A DNA stretch of 64,000 bases from the NCBI GenBank assembly GCA_946803715.1, contig CAMPET010000001.1, positions 43,758-107,757 of the forward strand. Direction: 5' to 3'. This stretch comes from Beroe ovata (taxonomy: Eukaryota > Ctenophora > Nuda > Beroida > Beroidae). Below the pieces are notes generated by a model. The model saw only the letters and a program-made list of their open reading frames with translations. It was not told the origin of the DNA and did no database searches. Shown here piece by piece: positions 37,046-54,200 of the stretch; position 1 is the stretch's first letter; each line of letters begins with the position of its first letter. The translations under genes and the position numbers were made by a program.

Positions 37046-39142
37046 GCACCATCATTTGATTTTAATCAGAATGCAAATTCCGATCTGTATATTGATCGGA
37101 TATTGTAGTTGAATTGATCCGCAAATGCACATGATTCGATCAGAGAGATTGCCGATCGGGCATCTCTGGAGGTCACGACCAATACCAATTGGCAATACCA
37201 TGCGACATTGATTGCTTTGTAAATACACAGCAATCAAATTGATTGAAATGTCATATGGTCCGACCATTGGTCGTTACCTTCAGATATGCCAAATCTCTTA
37301 ACGAGAATAACCGATCAATATTTGTGAATCAGAAAAATTAACTCGGGCACACTTCACTGTGCAAATTGAAATACCCCTGGCCCAAATTATAGTGACGTAG
37401 GTACTTTGCGTAAGTTACTTGACGTATAATGTACTGAACAGTGAAATACATTTCTCACAACATGTTATTGTGTTAGATCATACTGTAACTAACAAGCACT
37501 CTGTATTTTCACGTGCGTATCAATGTGTCACGTGACACGAAAACGCGCCGCGCACAGACACCGCTTTAAGTTTCTAATTCTAATTTCACTGAATCTTTGG
37601 CGTGTGTGTGTGTGTGCAGTGTGGAAATATCGATCATTTGCATCATGGTGGCACGTATAGATTTCTCATAGTCAATGTGCGTATGTACAACTATAGTAGT
37701 TGAACTACACTGTACGTGGGGATTTGAATAGTTATGCCGACGCTTTTTCATCAATAACATTGACTTTGTATAGTTCAAGTTGCATAGAAGTTGTGCATAG
37801 AAGTTGCATGGAAGTTGTGTATCTATCAACTATGCAATTGCATATGTATATGCGATTGCATATTGGCACACGTAACCATGGTATTGGTATTCATTAGAAA
37901 TAAGTAGCATTCTATCAAGTGAACCTCTCTCTCCCCATGCCACTAAGTAAGTACGCACACTTTGACTTAGTAAGTACTGACACTTGATAAGCTTAGCAGG
38001 TACTTACAACATTGTGTGTAACGCCGTGGCGTCCATTATGTATGTTGCATCTCCTTACAGTCATATGATATTGTAATTATAGACTGGGCCATGGGTCAGT
38101 GTCGTTAGCCAGCGCAGCAACGCGTTGCTTCGCAAATAGCCAATGTTGCTTCATGTTGGAAATTCATTGTTTAACCTCAAACCTTCATCGTTTAACCTAT
38201 AGTAATAGATCCATGAATTTTGAATGTTTGCCCGCAATTTTCGTTTCAAAATTTGAACTTGTACGTGTACTTGTAGCAGATGGTACGTTTCTCAAGTTAG
38301 TTTCTCGAAGCTATTTGAGGTGTGCTGCAGAACTTTTTTGTATTTTCCGACTGTTTTCCCACGTTTATTCAGGAGTTGCTTATCTTGATTTTACTTTTAG
38401 GCAATTGTATTCTAATTTCTTTGACCATTGGCTCCTAAATTATCAATGGTCAACTATTACCATCATAATCATAAACAGACAGTACATACCAATTTCATGC
38501 GCTTTCAACCTTCTAAAATTTATCCTGTTCTAATTCTATTCTATTTGTATGGTAATGGGGTAGATTGTGTGGTAATGGGGTAGATCGTGTGGTAATGGGG
38601 TAGATTGTGTGGTAATGGAGTAGATTTCGCTGTGTGAGGGGGTTGAGAGACTGAATAACAAAGTGAGAAACGCCGAAGGCGAGTGCCGAGTGGATGTAAT
38701 TATGAATATGAAAGAGGAGAGAGAGGGGGGTATAAAATGGGGGAGGGAGGAGTAGTTGTCCCGTTTTCCATGTGGCGAGGAATAGATGGATCCTTGTATA
38801 CGTAGTAATAGTGAAAGTAATAGTATACGTAGTGTACCACTTATACGTCCTCATGTTGTAATTTTGTATAGCTGTTTTTCTGTTGAATATTGATGCATCA
38901 GATGCCAATTTGCTTTAAACTTGTCTTGATATAGTTTGAGCAAGACCTAGCATAATCTGAAGTTTTGCCATTCTAAACGTTTTAACATGCTAAAACGTCT
39001 TCAGAACGTATCATTTTCTCCGCCATTTCAGTTCGTTAATGGCGGTGAGGTTCTGACGAATCGACTACAAGATCCTATAATCATTATCAAGAGCTGAAAA
39101 AAACATAAAGAACAAGCTTCTCTCATCTCTTTCTCGAGATAA
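37046..39142. other. Intergenic, no gene seen
   Basis: Mostly AT-rich with simple repeats: GTGTGTG at 37602-37617, AAGTTGCATAG/GAAGTTGTG near 37780-37820 and GGTAATGGGGTAGATTGTGT (about four copies, 38550-38630). The frame at 38099-38533 has no signature. A splice-independent promoter for the protease is expected near 39.0 kb but is not recognised. Confidence 0.5.
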
Positions 39143-42100
39143 ATGCAACATGTTCTTACCATTTCAAAGATAGCAATACTTCTCCTTTTTCTCCTTTACC
39201 CTACAAAATCATCAGTAACAGAAAACTCTCATCACCTCAACGATGCTAATGAGACATCAAATAATTCATCAACCACTTTTGATCTAACGCACGATGACCA
39301 TGGAAATATACTTGATGTTAATAATGACTCTACTAAGTGGAAGAAGTTAGATGATTTTGCGAGGATTGTAAATGGGGATGATGTTAATTTGGGACATTTA
39401 CCATTCATGGTAAGTCAAGGACATATCATGAATGTGATTGATCGAAATTTCCACTCAAAGTATGATTCAATTTCACAGGGACACACACACATTTTGACTT
39501 ACCCTTATTTTGTTGCCATAGCAACATGTATGTCATACCCATGTACAGGACAGTGTCACACATGTATGATGTACCATAAGTACTATGCAATTATCATGAG
39601 CTACAATGACCGCCAATTGTATATTTTGTACCGTGTAACCATGACAACAGGTAACCATGGCGGAAATGTACAACATAGTACATACGTCGTTACACTATTA
39701 CTAACAATAACATCGACGTACACATTGCTAACGTAACGTGCTAACTTGAAGTTGACGTACCAACTTAACACTTACTTAACGAAATTATTACTAACATAAC
39801 GTACTAACTCATAGTACTTACTTAACGTACTAACTTATGACGTGCTCCACACGTGCAGTTATCATGGCAACACGTCCGCCCAGGTACGTCTCATCATGAA
39901 TCGTAACGGTGGTCTGTACGTGTGTGGCGGCTCGCTGCTGTCCGAGCATTGGGTACTGACAGCTGCTCACTGTGTTACTGAGGACATGCAGATTGACGGA
40001 TCCAACTACACATTTGTTATGGACGGATATAGGATAATGGTAAGCCGTACGGTGAAAAGGGGTAAGGGTAAGGGTACGGTGAAAAGATTGTAAACCCTAA
40101 AACATACCCTGCAAAAACTCCATATCCTCTCCCGTCTCAATTTCAACACTACTACTCTCCGGAAGTAATCCTAACTCGCTCCCTACCTCAGAGCAAATAT
40201 GGAAATCCTCACTTCTCCTCAATCCCCCTATCGCATGCTTTCCTCCAATCTCCTCACTCCCTAACCCTCACCCCCACTCTTTCTCTGCAAAGACCCAAAT
40301 AATTTCACTATTACACTCCTGATTCAAGGAGTAATCATTACCTCAACCCCACTTTGCCCAGGTAAAGGCGGGTGACGTGGCAGTGGACGTGTATGAACAC
40401 TCCCAGGAAAATAGAATTGTCACCCAGGTGTACCTTCACCCTAACTACCATCCCTGGTACCTGAAGGTAACTATGGTAACACATACATACACACACACAC
40501 ACACAGACACACACANCATACACATACACACACACATACACACACACACACACACACAAACACAGTACACACACACACAGACACACAGACACACACACAA
40601 TTGACACCGTCTCTTTATCAGGCAGATATCGCACTGTTGTATATCGAGGATGGGTTCCTATTCACACAGTATGATCACGACAACATTGACATAGTACAAT
40701 TGGGGAGTGTACTTCCAGATGCAGGAACAGCAGTCACAGTGGCAGGTAACATTCACACCACTCTTGACACCACTCGGCACTCAGTTGACACACTATAGAC
40801 ATGACTGTCCTGACACCACTCTCGTTCTTGACACCACTTTCTAGACACTACTAAGTTGACGTCCTTGCAAAGTGACTCTTGGAATAACCCACATCTGAGA
40901 CAGGTTGGGGAAAAACTGAGGATGGCGAGCTAGCCAATACACTCCAGATGCATTCCTATCTTGTGCCCAATCAGGAGGCTTGCAGAATACACTACGCTAA
41001 TCTTGGGTACTTTGAAATATATGTTACAGTGTAGGATGAACATATTTTGTAATTATACATTCATGAAGAGTAGGTATCGTATTGGGAAACTCTACACCAA
41101 ATGACGTACCAATTGCAACTATTCCCAATTATACATTGTACATGGGAATACAATTGTACAAACTATACAATACTTTATGTACTACCGTCTACTATGTACT
41201 TTATCTACTACCATGTACTTTGTAGCATGTACAATGTACATTGTGCATCCCATGTTTATTTCGCAGTGCTATACAATATGGCTATGTATACATTATACAT
41301 CGTATTATACATTGTACACTCACACAGGTACTACCTGGCGCCTGGCATGTGGTGTACGGGGGACTACGACATGACGTCACACAGCGCTCATGGCGACAGT
41401 GGGGGGCCAGTGTTCATAAACACTGCCGGTACATTCACTCAGGTAGGGATACAATTGGCTAACTGCCAACGGGGAATATATAGACTTGGCAGGGTGCCAT
41501 ACAGTTTCACAGTTTACTGAAGATAAGGGTGAATTATAACTGGCTTGGGATTTCGAAGATATTCTCGTATTTTCCCAAAATTTTTGTTCACCATCCTAGT
41601 ATGGTGCCCAAATTCCACAACTTAATAACGATCAAGATAAGAATGATTCAAGAACAACCCTCAAATTAATAGATTCGATTCCTTTGAAACTTAATCTCTC
41701 TTTTACAGACCCATTACATAATCACCCCTTGTAATTATTTCAGTACGGTTTGGTGAGTTGGGGACTTGATCTAGAGGAATTGGGTTCCCATGATTTCGAT
41801 GTGAATGCTGATGTCCCTTTCTACAAAACATGGATTGAGGAGACATTGGTAATTGCCTGTCAAATTGGGAGAAATCCGTAGAAAAGATACGCATAATTTG
41901 AGTTACCACTACCAAAATTCTGAGGGCCATTATTCGTTCATTAGCGATCAATTATGGAGCAATCAAATATCGATTAACCTATTAGGAGACATTTGAAGAA
42001 TCAAGACAGGAGCTCACTGCAACGGACGTGAGTCATACTGCTACGATCAAGATGTCGGGACTCAACTATTTCCTGGTGAACATCACGTGTGAAACAGGGC

Positions 42101-42981
42101 TCTTCATTAAGGTGAGGAGTCGCAAAAAAGGGAAGAGTAGGTGAGGTTGAGGGGTGAGAGAACGAAAAAACGAAGTGAAATAGAAGTGAAAAACCAAGGT
42201 TGGCGGGCCGATATTAGCCTCAGATGAGAAAAGACATAGTTTGGATTGGCAGGTTACGGGAATCAATTTCAGGTAGATTTTACCCAGCTATCCTTATCAT
42301 GGGATATGAGTCACGTGATCGTCAGAGATGGACCTGATATAAACAGCAAACTTATTTTGCAAACAAGAAAACAGACTGATATCGAAAATCTAGGTACGCG
42401 AATGGAATACATTATTCCACTTGGGGGTGATCAAAAGTTGAAATTTCAAATCATAAGGATATCAAAACTTGGAACGGAAGTAACAGTTCCGGTACTCATT
42501 ACTCAGGCGTGACGTCAAGCTCGGACACCCTCCTGATTATAATTCGGAGTTCCATTTCACAATTCACAAAGACAGTGAAGTTCACTTTCGAGGCGGTGAG
42601 CCAACGGGGAGAAAGTATACGACCATGTGAAGGTAAGCGCATCGAGACATGGCGAAAAATCAAACAGATATAGATATAGATATGGAACAACTTCGATCAA
42701 AACAAAATTTGGGAAACAAATCAAACCAAACGAATGATTCGAAAGTGCCATATAATCACGGACCAAACCACTTTTCAGATTCGATGACGCTATGCGGTAA
42801 CGGGTTACTCTGTTACTCCAAACAGTACAAATGTGACGAAAACCACACATCAGATTGCCCGGATGGGAGTGACGAAGAGAACTGTGATGGAAGGGAAAAC
42901 GGAGACGGACAGGAAAACGGAGTGAATCGCGGAAAATCCAACTTGGGTATCTTGCTTATTATTGTGCTCCTGGTGATATGA
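39143..42981 (+). CDS. Trypsin-CUB-LDLa serine protease with hydrophobic C-terminus
   Basis: Eleven exons chain to 524 aa: 39143-39409, 39884-40039, 40362-40466, 40622-40745, 40904-41030, 41328-41442, 41744-41848, 41986-42111, 42273-42393, 42507-42632 and 42779-42981. Order: signal peptide (MQHVLTISKIAILLLFLLYP), Asn-rich propeptide, activation site R-IVNGDD, and the full S1 triad His (LTAAHC), Asp (DIALLY), Ser (HGDSGGP). A CUB-like region follows (about residues 335-455), then an LDL-receptor class A module (LCGNGLLC...CDENHTSDCPDGSDEENC). It ends NLGILLIIVLLVI, a possible GPI signal or short membrane anchor. The S1 domain lacks Cys191 and Cys220, and His occupies the place of Asp189. Likely an extracellular, membrane-tethered processing protease; specificity is not trypsin-like. 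Confidence 0.93.
40487..40605. repeat. CA microsatellite with an n
   Basis: An ACAC tract with ACAT and ACAG interruptions fills the protease intron between exons 3 and 4, starting about 20 bp after the donor and ending about 15 bp before the acceptor. The n at 40516 marks an unresolved length. Confidence 0.95.
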
Positions 42982-43406
42982 AAAATCAGATTTATTTATT
43001 TCGATCGATGATAAACAGGAGTGCAGGAAGTTTTTTAAACTCGAAGTTGCTTTTTATGAAGCTAATTTATGAAGTTCAGATTCAGAAATGAAGTGATTTT
43101 ATGTGTATTTATTTCAGAAACATGTAGATTGGATTGTCAGAACTTAGTTTCATTTCTATGCATGGGTGGAAGGGGGAAATTGAAACGTTCCGTTCGACAG
43201 ACTGGAAATAAATAACGAATTACTGTACAAATCACAAATCAGTTCCCGCAAACAAACATATTGGAATCTATCCTAACGCACACCAATCAGAAGAATTAAG
43301 CTAACTAATCGTGCAAGCACTTACTATGATAAAAGTACCTACCACGGTTAAAGTACAAAAAAGTTTTCCCTTACAAAATGAATTAGAACCGTGCATTTTT
43401 AGTTCC

Positions 43407-46349
<2,943 letters not shown>

Positions 46350-47348
46350 CCTACTGTGATTGTTACGTATTCAGTTGCCATAGCAACAGTCAAACAGGTG
46401 GATTGTCGAGTATTTCACGCAAAAAGGAGAGAATTTTTGCTCCGAGAGAACACTGTAATGAAACACCCCATGGAACATTTGAACTCTTTTAAAATGTTTA
46501 TATGAGTAACAACCAATTTAAAAACAAAATCTTCTCACTAGAGATCGCTGGCTATAAACAGACATACATAGCATTTTAGAGAGGAAACGGCCACGGTATC
46601 AGCACAGTCTGGCTGTAGTTATACGAATATGAGATCTTTAGAGTCCACTGTAGTTCACAGAGTTTGTGGAACAAATGCTGGCTAATGGTAAATTATAATA
46701 CAGAGCCCTGACTATGTGTAAATCAGTTATAAAACGAGCTAAATCGCAGATACCATTATAGTCGTGAGTGTAACAAGCTGCAATAAGTTAAATACGGCGA
46801 TAAGAGAGAGAGTTAATTCATTCAATTTTGACTCAGTTAACAAAATGTAAATACGTCTTCGTTAACATAGTCACAAGAGAAAAAATCAACAATCTCACAT
46901 CGTAACTCATGCGACTCTTTTCAATCGTCCAATACATGAATTCATAAATACGGCGGTAGCAGAATTGTGGGGTCTGACAGTTGAGAATCGATTATTAGAT
47001 AACGAACAAATCTAAACAATTGATTGTGTATTTTCAATGATTAGCATATTCATAGTACACATATTAAGATATTACATTATCATATCGCACGTTTTAACCA
47101 TAAGTTTCTATGCTAAATAACACAACTCTTTTTGAGATTTTTTGGCAGAAACACAAAGAACATGCTACTTAATTTCTCGGCAGGTACACTGATTCTCTTG
47201 TCATATTCACGATTGCATCAAATCAACGTTTTGCATGATAGATTAAGTAAGACCAACATTGAATTAACCTGAATTTGCCAGCAGCTTCTAATATATAAAG
47301 ATAAGAAATCATTCAGTATACAAATCAGTAACATTGCGCAAATCTGCA
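46350..47348. other. Intergenic between two minus-strand genes
   Basis: Contains the upstream region of DPAGT1, including the X-box-like palindrome at 46374-46387, and the 3' UTR of the BET gene. Otherwise AT-rich, with no coding or repeat structure recognised. Confidence 0.55.
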
Positions 47349-50033
47349 CTACAAATGGTGACTTGTTTCGAAAGTCCTCATAATTTCTGCTTGCATGTTC
47401 ATGTCAATGGAAGGCATCATACTTTGTCGCTGTCTTCGCTGTTCCTCTCGCAACTTTTCCCGCCGCTCCCTTTCCAATTCCTGTTTCGATTTTTCCGGTT
47501 TTGGGGCTGGTGGTGGTGGTTTTGTTTCGGTTGGAGAAGGAGCTTTCTGACCTATAACTGGGTTGGAAGTGGGCGTGGGCGATGGGTTCTTCTCAACAAC
47601 CAAGTTAAATGCTTCCTCTTCTTCTCTTTCCCTCTGCTTCTCTTCTTCTTCCATCTTCCTGTCTGCTTCTTGTCTCTCCTTTTCCTGCTTCAAGTGTTCC
47701 TCTTGCTGCTCTAACGCTCGCTGTCTCTCGAGTCTCTCTTGAGCTTGCCGTTTGAACTCCTCAAATCTGCTCGTCTGTTTTAGAACAGGATTTGAACTGA
47801 CTGTTCCATCAGTTAAACTACTCCAGTTGTTGAGTGATGGCTTCTTTTCCGGTTCTGTTGACTTGTTCAAGTCAAAGGAAACTTCGGAGTCCTGTTCTGC
47901 CAGGTTGTAAATTTTCTGTGAAGTCGGGTCAGCAAAACACTTCACATCGCTCTCTGAAACTTCCGAGGACAGCATTTCAGAGGATACATCTGGCGACTTG
48001 AGTGGAGAAGTAGATTCTTCAAGTTTTGGGGTCAAAGGTCGGGTAGCTTCACTTGTTTTAGGCTGAATAGGTGGTGCAGGCTTGATTGGACTTATTTCCT
48101 CCTCATCTAGACTTGATGACTCACCATTCAGAGAGTTAGAACTGGAACTGGAACTTAATCTTGATCTGTTCTGTGATTTGTTTGCAGATTTCGAGCTGGT
48201 CTCGGTAGGTTTGGTCTCCACTGGACTCTGTTCTTGCACTGGAGGCACCCTTTCCACCGTGGGCAGGTCAGCAGTCTTCTTCAGGGGTGGGACTTTCTTC
48301 ACCTCCTTCTGACAGTCAACTACATACCGCTGCAGTTCCCTCAATGTTCCTGGCTTCAGAGTTTCGAAATGAATCTCTATTTCCTCAGGATTAGCATCTT
48401 TACCCTGAAGATTCGGCTCCCTTGCCTGAATAATGTGCACAACTCTTCCCAATTTATCCCCAGGTAAACCATTTATATCCATGCTGAGTTGTCGAATCTC
48501 ATCATAGGACATAGCTTGTGGAGTTGTTGATGTGACTGTTGGAACCAGAGTTTCTGATTTACTGGTTTTGGATGCTTTAGAGGTTTTGGGAGTGGACGTA
48601 ATTTTTCGAGGATTCTTCGATAATTTAGGCTCTTTGGGTGTTCTTGGTTTTTTAGGTTTTTGTGTGATCGATGAAGCACTCTTTGGGGTTTTCAGTTTCT
48701 TGGCACTGGATTTGTATGCTTCTAATTCAGCAAGCTTATTCTTGATAGCTTTCATTTGCTCTTGCAGAAGTTGAATGTTTTTACCATACAGATCATCATC
48801 TGAATCAACAAGATCAGATCCATCTGAAACAGATGTTGCAACTGGAGATTGTAGTCTTGGCATGGGTAATGAAGCTGAACCATTCTTCGTGATATTGGGT
48901 TTTGCAGGGGTAGTTTTTACAGGTTTAGCACCTGCATTAATGTGATTGGTGAGGGCGATTTTGGCAAACCTAGCTTCAAAAGCAACTTCAAGTTTCTTAG
49001 CCATTGCAACAACATCATGATCTGGTGGGTTATACTTATAACAATTACTGAAAATCAACCTTACATCTCTAGCAAAGTTGATGACTGAAGAGTACTCTCC
49101 CTTATCAAGTTTTAACTTTACAGTACCCAAATCCATTGGTTCTTTGATGATTTTGTGATAGTCATGCAAGCCCAGGGCTTTAACATCAACTGGCTTATAG
49201 AATGGCCAGGCATAAGTAGAGTGCTTTCTTCCTAAAAGCTCCTTGATCAAGGAAAGGCAGTTCTTCATCTCACTGCCTGAAGGGAGGATGGCATTTCCAG
49301 ACTCATTTGATGCTTTCTTGAGAGCCTTATTCTTCCCTGACTTGGAAAGTAATGGAGAGTGTGTAGTGGTACTGACTTGATCACTTGATTCTGGGGTTGT
49401 TGTGTCAGCTTTCCTTTTGATGCCCTTTTTGGCTATTTTCACAGCTTTGCCAGCAGGACCAACAGCACGAGAGGGTAGACCAATATCAGAAGTTGTTGAA
49501 GCTTGAACAATCTTGGTACCAGATTTTCCAGCAACTGGAGTTTTTGATATCCTGTATTCTGGTTCATGATCTGGGTAATCTTTCATTTTTGATTCAAATA
49601 TCTGCTCCAGATCTTTAGCCATACCATAAACATCAGCTTGAGGGTTATTATAAAGAAAACAATTATCAAACACGAGTCTTATATCAGTCAGTGCTTCATC
49701 ACCCATCTGATATTCAAAGTTTTCAAGCTTCCGTTTTACAATACCAAGATCCATAGGATTCTTTATGATATTATAATAGTCTGGAATGCCTAGTTCTTCA
49801 ACATCAACAGGCTTTTGAAAGGGCCAGCAAAACTTGTTCTTCCACAAGACTTTAATGATTTTGTGCTGTATAAACTGAAGTCTGTTGGTGGTAAAGGTAT
49901 ATGTCTTGATAACAGGATGAAGCCTCTGCTCTATTGACAGAGAGTTTCCAGCTTCAACCTCCTCATACTTTGATGAAGACCGCTTTACACGCTTTCCAAC
50001 AGCATTAGTGTCAGATGAAGTTTCTGCATTCAT
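47349..50033 (-). CDS. BET-family bromodomain protein, intronless
   Basis: An 894-aa reader of acetylated histones. Bromodomain 1 (about 48-150) has the WPF shelf (CWPFQKPVD) and the acetyl-lysine Asn129 (FLYNNP). Bromodomain 2 (about 255-360) has AWPFYKPVD and Asn335 (YKYNPP). A coiled stretch (415-440) and a Lys/Pro/Ser-rich region follow, then the ET domain (about 506-580: [20 protein letters not shown] ... [11 protein letters not shown]). A Ser/Pro linker leads to a long Glu/Arg coiled coil (about 770-870). The C-terminus, [15 protein letters not shown], resembles the P-TEFb-binding end of long BRD4, so this is a BRD4-like full-length architecture that could recruit the elongation factor. 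The coding sequence is one exon, in contrast to intron-rich neighbours. Which vertebrate BRD2/3/4/T it matches is not decidable. Confidence 0.96.
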   Translation of the reverse strand: MNAETSSDTNAVGKRVKRSSSKYEEVEAGNSLSIEQRLHPVIKTYTFTTNRLQFIQHKIIKVLWKNKFCWPFQKPVDVEELGIPDYYNIIKNPMDLGIVKRKLENFEYQMGDEALTDIRLVFDNCFLYNNPQADVYGMAKDLEQIFESKMKDYPDHEPEYRISKTPVAGKSGTKIVQASTTSDIGLPSRAVGPAGKAVKIAKKGIKRKADTTTPESSDQVSTTTHSPLLSKSGKNKALKKASNESGNAILPSGSEMKNCLSLIKELLGRKHSTYAWPFYKPVDVKALGLHDYHKIIKEPMDLGTVKLKLDKGEYSSVINFARDVRLIFSNCYKYNPPDHDVVAMAKKLEVAFEARFAKIALTNHINAGAKPVKTTPAKPNITKNGSASLPMPRLQSPVATSVSDGSDLVDSDDDLYGKNIQLLQEQMKAIKNKLAELEAYKSSAKKLKTPKSASSITQKPKKPRTPKEPKLSKNPRKITSTPKTSKASKTSKSETLVPTVTSTTPQAMSYDEIRQLSMDINGLPGDKLGRVVHIIQAREPNLQGKDANPEEIEIHFETLKPGTLRELQRYVVDCQKEVKKVPPLKKTADLPTVERVPPVQEQSPVETKPTETSSKSANKSQNRSRLSSSSSSNSLNGESSSLDEEEISPIKPAPPIQPKTSEATRPLTPKLEESTSPLKSPDVSSEMLSSEVSESDVKCFADPTSQKIYNLAEQDSEVSFDLNKSTEPEKKPSLNNWSSLTDGTVSSNPVLKQTSRFEEFKRQAQERLERQRALEQQEEHLKQEKERQEADRKMEEEEKQREREEEEAFNLVVEKNPSPTPTSNPVIGQKAPSPTETKPPPPAPKPEKSKQELERERREKLREEQRRQRQSMMPSIDMNMQAEIMRTFETSHHL

Positions 50034-51265
50034 TTCTGGTGCAATAACCTGACTATCATCTACTCCATATAATCAGCGGTCACTTAAATGACATATGTCA
50101 AGGACCTGAATCACAGTGTGAATCACATGACTATAAAATAAAGAAAATCTCATAAATCAATATTATAAGGACATTATCACGCATTAGCACTGAAAATGAA
50201 ATACACAATGATCTTCATAACTTGATCTAGCAATTATCAGCTTTGGAAAAGCCATCATTATTGTGATATATTTGTCAACTATTCCATGCATGCTCTGTAA
50301 GAGCAAATAAATGCAGGTCTTTCCTCTCAGAGTGGGAGACCATTGCCCAGCACAAATATCATATAAATATATTACCCTACAAACCCAGTGGCATATGTTA
50401 TTATTTTCCCAGTTTCTGTCCATAGCATTATTTCAGCTCACATTTTCAGCCACAATTCTAAAACCCAGAATGATTGAAAATAACGATAAGAAAGGTAAAT
50501 TATGAAAAGTGCGTGAAGCGTCGAGAATATTTTGCAGATGCATTTTGAAATCGCAAAATGTGGATTTCTTTCCGCTTGGTAGACAAAGGATGGAAAAAAA
50601 TAAAGTTTATGAATAGTTTCGACGCGACGTGATAGTTGCATATATTGCCGGATGCTGTTTCTTGCGGCGCGCGCGCCTTCAAGTTCTCGATGAAGTGGAC
50701 AGATATAGCATCCGGCAATGCATATATGAATCATTAAATCGAATCGCTATAAATAATGGATTTACGCGCGCCATAATCCAATTTTCATATAGATTGTAGA
50801 TATGCGCGGCTGAACAAATGTGAAGCAAAATCATTTTTCAATATTCAAGAAGCTAAGTTTGACACGAGCTCGAGTTATATCCGACTGTTCAATATTAATG
50901 ATAAAATCTTTACGAATGAATTACACTTAAAAACACTCCGTACTTCAACATGATCATCCTTATATTCCTATACAAGCAAGTATCAGAATGAGTATATCAA
51001 TCATAATGTTTACTGTTTAGGCTTCATAATCATATGAAATTGGCCAATCATTCGATTATCATGAAATGACCTATAGTCTCTCATGTAGCAATTAAACGGT
51101 TGGCTGATTCGCAGTACATCTGCCCCACATATACACGAAATATAGAATATCATCTGAAAACCTCGCTGGTATATTTACATTTAAACTGGAAAATCTACAA
51201 TATAAGTTAGTTCCGGGTCTGAAGATCACGGGTTTTAGAGGAGAGGGGAATTTGAGGGTGCGAGA
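50034..51265. other. Intergenic, no gene seen
   Basis: Between the BET start and the ALDH6A1 stop. It includes GC-rich ggcgcgcgcgcc at about 50668 and an inverted pair, TTGCATATATTGCCGGATGC (50636) and GCATCCGGCAATGCATATAT (50708), about 70 bp apart. A possible splice acceptor lies 16 bp before the BET ATG (ATAGTCAG). Confidence 0.55.
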
Positions 51266-54200
51266 TTACTGCATTCTGGGCATCGCAACCTCAGCTTTGG
51301 TTGTATGAGCGTCTTCTTCCTTCCACAAGGTAGTAACTGAAGAAAACAGAATTAAAACACCGGGAAACTTTCATTTGAAGCAAGAATCATTTGGATCATG
51401 TATCGATTTCCCATTATGAGAATGAGAGGCGAGAGCGCTGTATGATTATGAAGAGAGTTGACAATTGTTCAGTTGAACTCACCTGTCTTCCACTGGGAGT
51501 AAAAGTTCAGTCCAGCTTTGCCGTAAAAGTTACAGTCCCCCCTAAATGAACCGCGTGATCCCGTGAAACTGAACATGGGAAGGGGAACAGGAATTGGAAC
51601 ATTCACACCGATCTGTCCCACGTCAACCTGAGGGGATGGGTGTGAGGGAGAGTAGGTGATCTAACGGTTTCCTGCAGGTCCATTCTTAACAATTTCATGG
51701 TCTTAGGAATTCCAGTCCATGTTTGTTACACATATACAATCGGAAACTTCCAATTTTCTCCCGAAATCAGCCTAGGGTCCTACCTCGGTCTTACCTAGGG
51801 TTTTAGGAATTCCATTCCATGTTTATAATTATTACACAGATACAATCGGAAACTTCCAATTTTCTCTCGAAATCAGGGTCTTACCTCATTGGTGAATTTC
51901 CTTGCCGCAGCTCCGTTATTCGTGAATACAGCACACCCGTTACCGTATGGGTTACTATTGATGATATCGATAGCTTCATCCATCGTATCGGCTTCAATGA
52001 TGTTCAGAACAGGTCCGAATATTTCCTGACGAGAGACAGCAGGTTGTATGGAGGGGATTGATGAGGTTCAACATCTTCATGATCTGGGACTGGTGACAAT
52101 TTCAAAACAAGATCCATTCTCACCTCCTTATAGCACTCCATATTAGGCTTTACGTTGCTAATGATGGTCGGACCAACAAAGTTGCCGTTCTCATATCCAG
52201 GGACAGTAATGTTACGCCCGTCTAGAACAACACTTGCCCCTTCCTCAACACCACTTTGAATTAACCTGAGGAAAAACGAAGAAGTTACTCAAGTTGACCG
52301 ATGTCGCTGATTTATAGTGTGTGATGGAAAACGATCAGGTGTCACAGATAACTCCCACTTACCTCTCAATCCTGGCTTTAGATTGAGGGGAGATAACCGG
52401 CCCCAAATCGGCTCCCGGCTGGTCACCAGCTGTCACTTTCAGCTTCTCCGCTCGTTCTACAAGTTCAGGAATCCAGTTCCTAGCCTCACCAACCATAACA
52501 GCCACGCTTAGCGCCATACACCTATGAAGACACACTTAGCAAATCATCAGATAAGAGTGATTATCTACCAAAGCAACAGAGATTAGAGTGATCATTTACC
52601 AGAGCAACCATGTTGTTAAGTGATCATTTATCATAGCAACAATGTTGCTAAGTGAAATCAGTGTTGCTAAGCAACTCACCTCTGCCCTGCAGCACCAAAT
52701 GCGGCACCACACAGCTGGTTGAGAGTGTTCTCCTTGTTAGCGTCCGGCAATACAACACCATGGTTCTTGGCAGCCATGTTACACTGTACACGCTTCCCAT
52801 TCTTTGATCCGCGTTGATAGATGTGCTCTCCCTGTGGTAATACTGGTGTCAGGGAGTGGTGTCTGGTGTCTGTCAGTNTGGTCAGACCCTACGAAAGATA
52901 TCGCTTTGATGGCAGGGTTATCACAAATGAAGTTCACTGCATCGTGTGTACCGTGGATAATGTTCAACACGCCTGAAATAATGGGTTAACCTCTCACCAG
53001 GTCAATTTCAGGGAATCAACTCTCGAAAAACAAAAGACTGTTCCGATGAAATGGTTAACCTTTAGGCAGGCCAGCTTCCATGGCCAATCTAGCGAGCATC
53101 ATAGCTGCCCCAGGATCTCTCTCACTTGGCTTCAACACGTACGTGTTTCCACAGACATTAGCAAGAGGGAACATCCAAAGTGGGATCATGGCAGGGAAGT
53201 TGAACGGAGTGATGCCAGCACAGACTCCCAATGGCGCCCTGAGTGAAGTTGCACACATTAGAACACGCGCGCGCAAAGGAAGTTGCGCGCGCCTAGCTGC
53301 TGTTTCATGGTAGAGTACAGTGCGCGTTTTGATGTGCGTGAAAATCGACCCGCGCGTTACGCAAACCAAAAGCAAAGAACCTTCTAGTTCGAACATAGCT
53401 CCAAAAACAAACATCCCAAAAACAAACATCCCAAAAACGACAAATAAAGACGTTCACCGATTTCAGTCACCTGATCGAGTAGGTATCCATATCCTTGGTA
53501 ACTCCAGGCATAGTTTCCCCCATCTGTAACGATGTTACACTACACGCGTGCTCGACTATTTGGAGTCCCCTGATTACGTCACCTTCAGCATCGACCAGCG
53601 TCTTTCCTTGCTCCAGAGTGATGTTCTGATGTGGAAATATGATTTAGAAGATGGGAAACTTGGGAAGAAGGGAAAAGTCGGCGTGATTCAAATACAGAAC
53701 AGTGTAGGCGAGCTGCAGATGATTATATCAATTATCAAATACAAAATAAATGTACAATCCTTGATTAGATTAAGTATAGGAGTGTAAAAAGCTGTAACGC
53801 GAGACAAAAAAGGAAGTGGATATGAGATACATTTGTAGAATGAGCTAGAACATTACCTTGGAAAGCTCGGCCATATTTTCCTTGATAAGATGTTGGAATT
53901 TGAACATGATGCCTTGTCGAGTGAGGACTGAAGTCTGGGACCAGTCCTTGAACGCTGCTTTGGCTGGAAAAGAGAGTGATAGGGAACCGATGAAACAGTT
54001 GACTTGTTCTTTTATGAGAACAACAAATTGTTAGTTGTCATCAACGGCGTCGCTAACGCCTAAGTAGTATCAAAAGAGAATACACACTAACTCAGTACTG
54101 TGTCATTAACAGTTCATGTGCATAGCCTGGCAAACACGGTGGAGATCCTTGCTGTACGGCATGTTAAACAAGGAATCGAAACCGTGGGGTTCCGTACAGA

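Noticed and set aside
38099-38533. 144-aa plus-strand frame
   Set aside because: Low-information sequence, no signature, no splice signals consistent with a gene.
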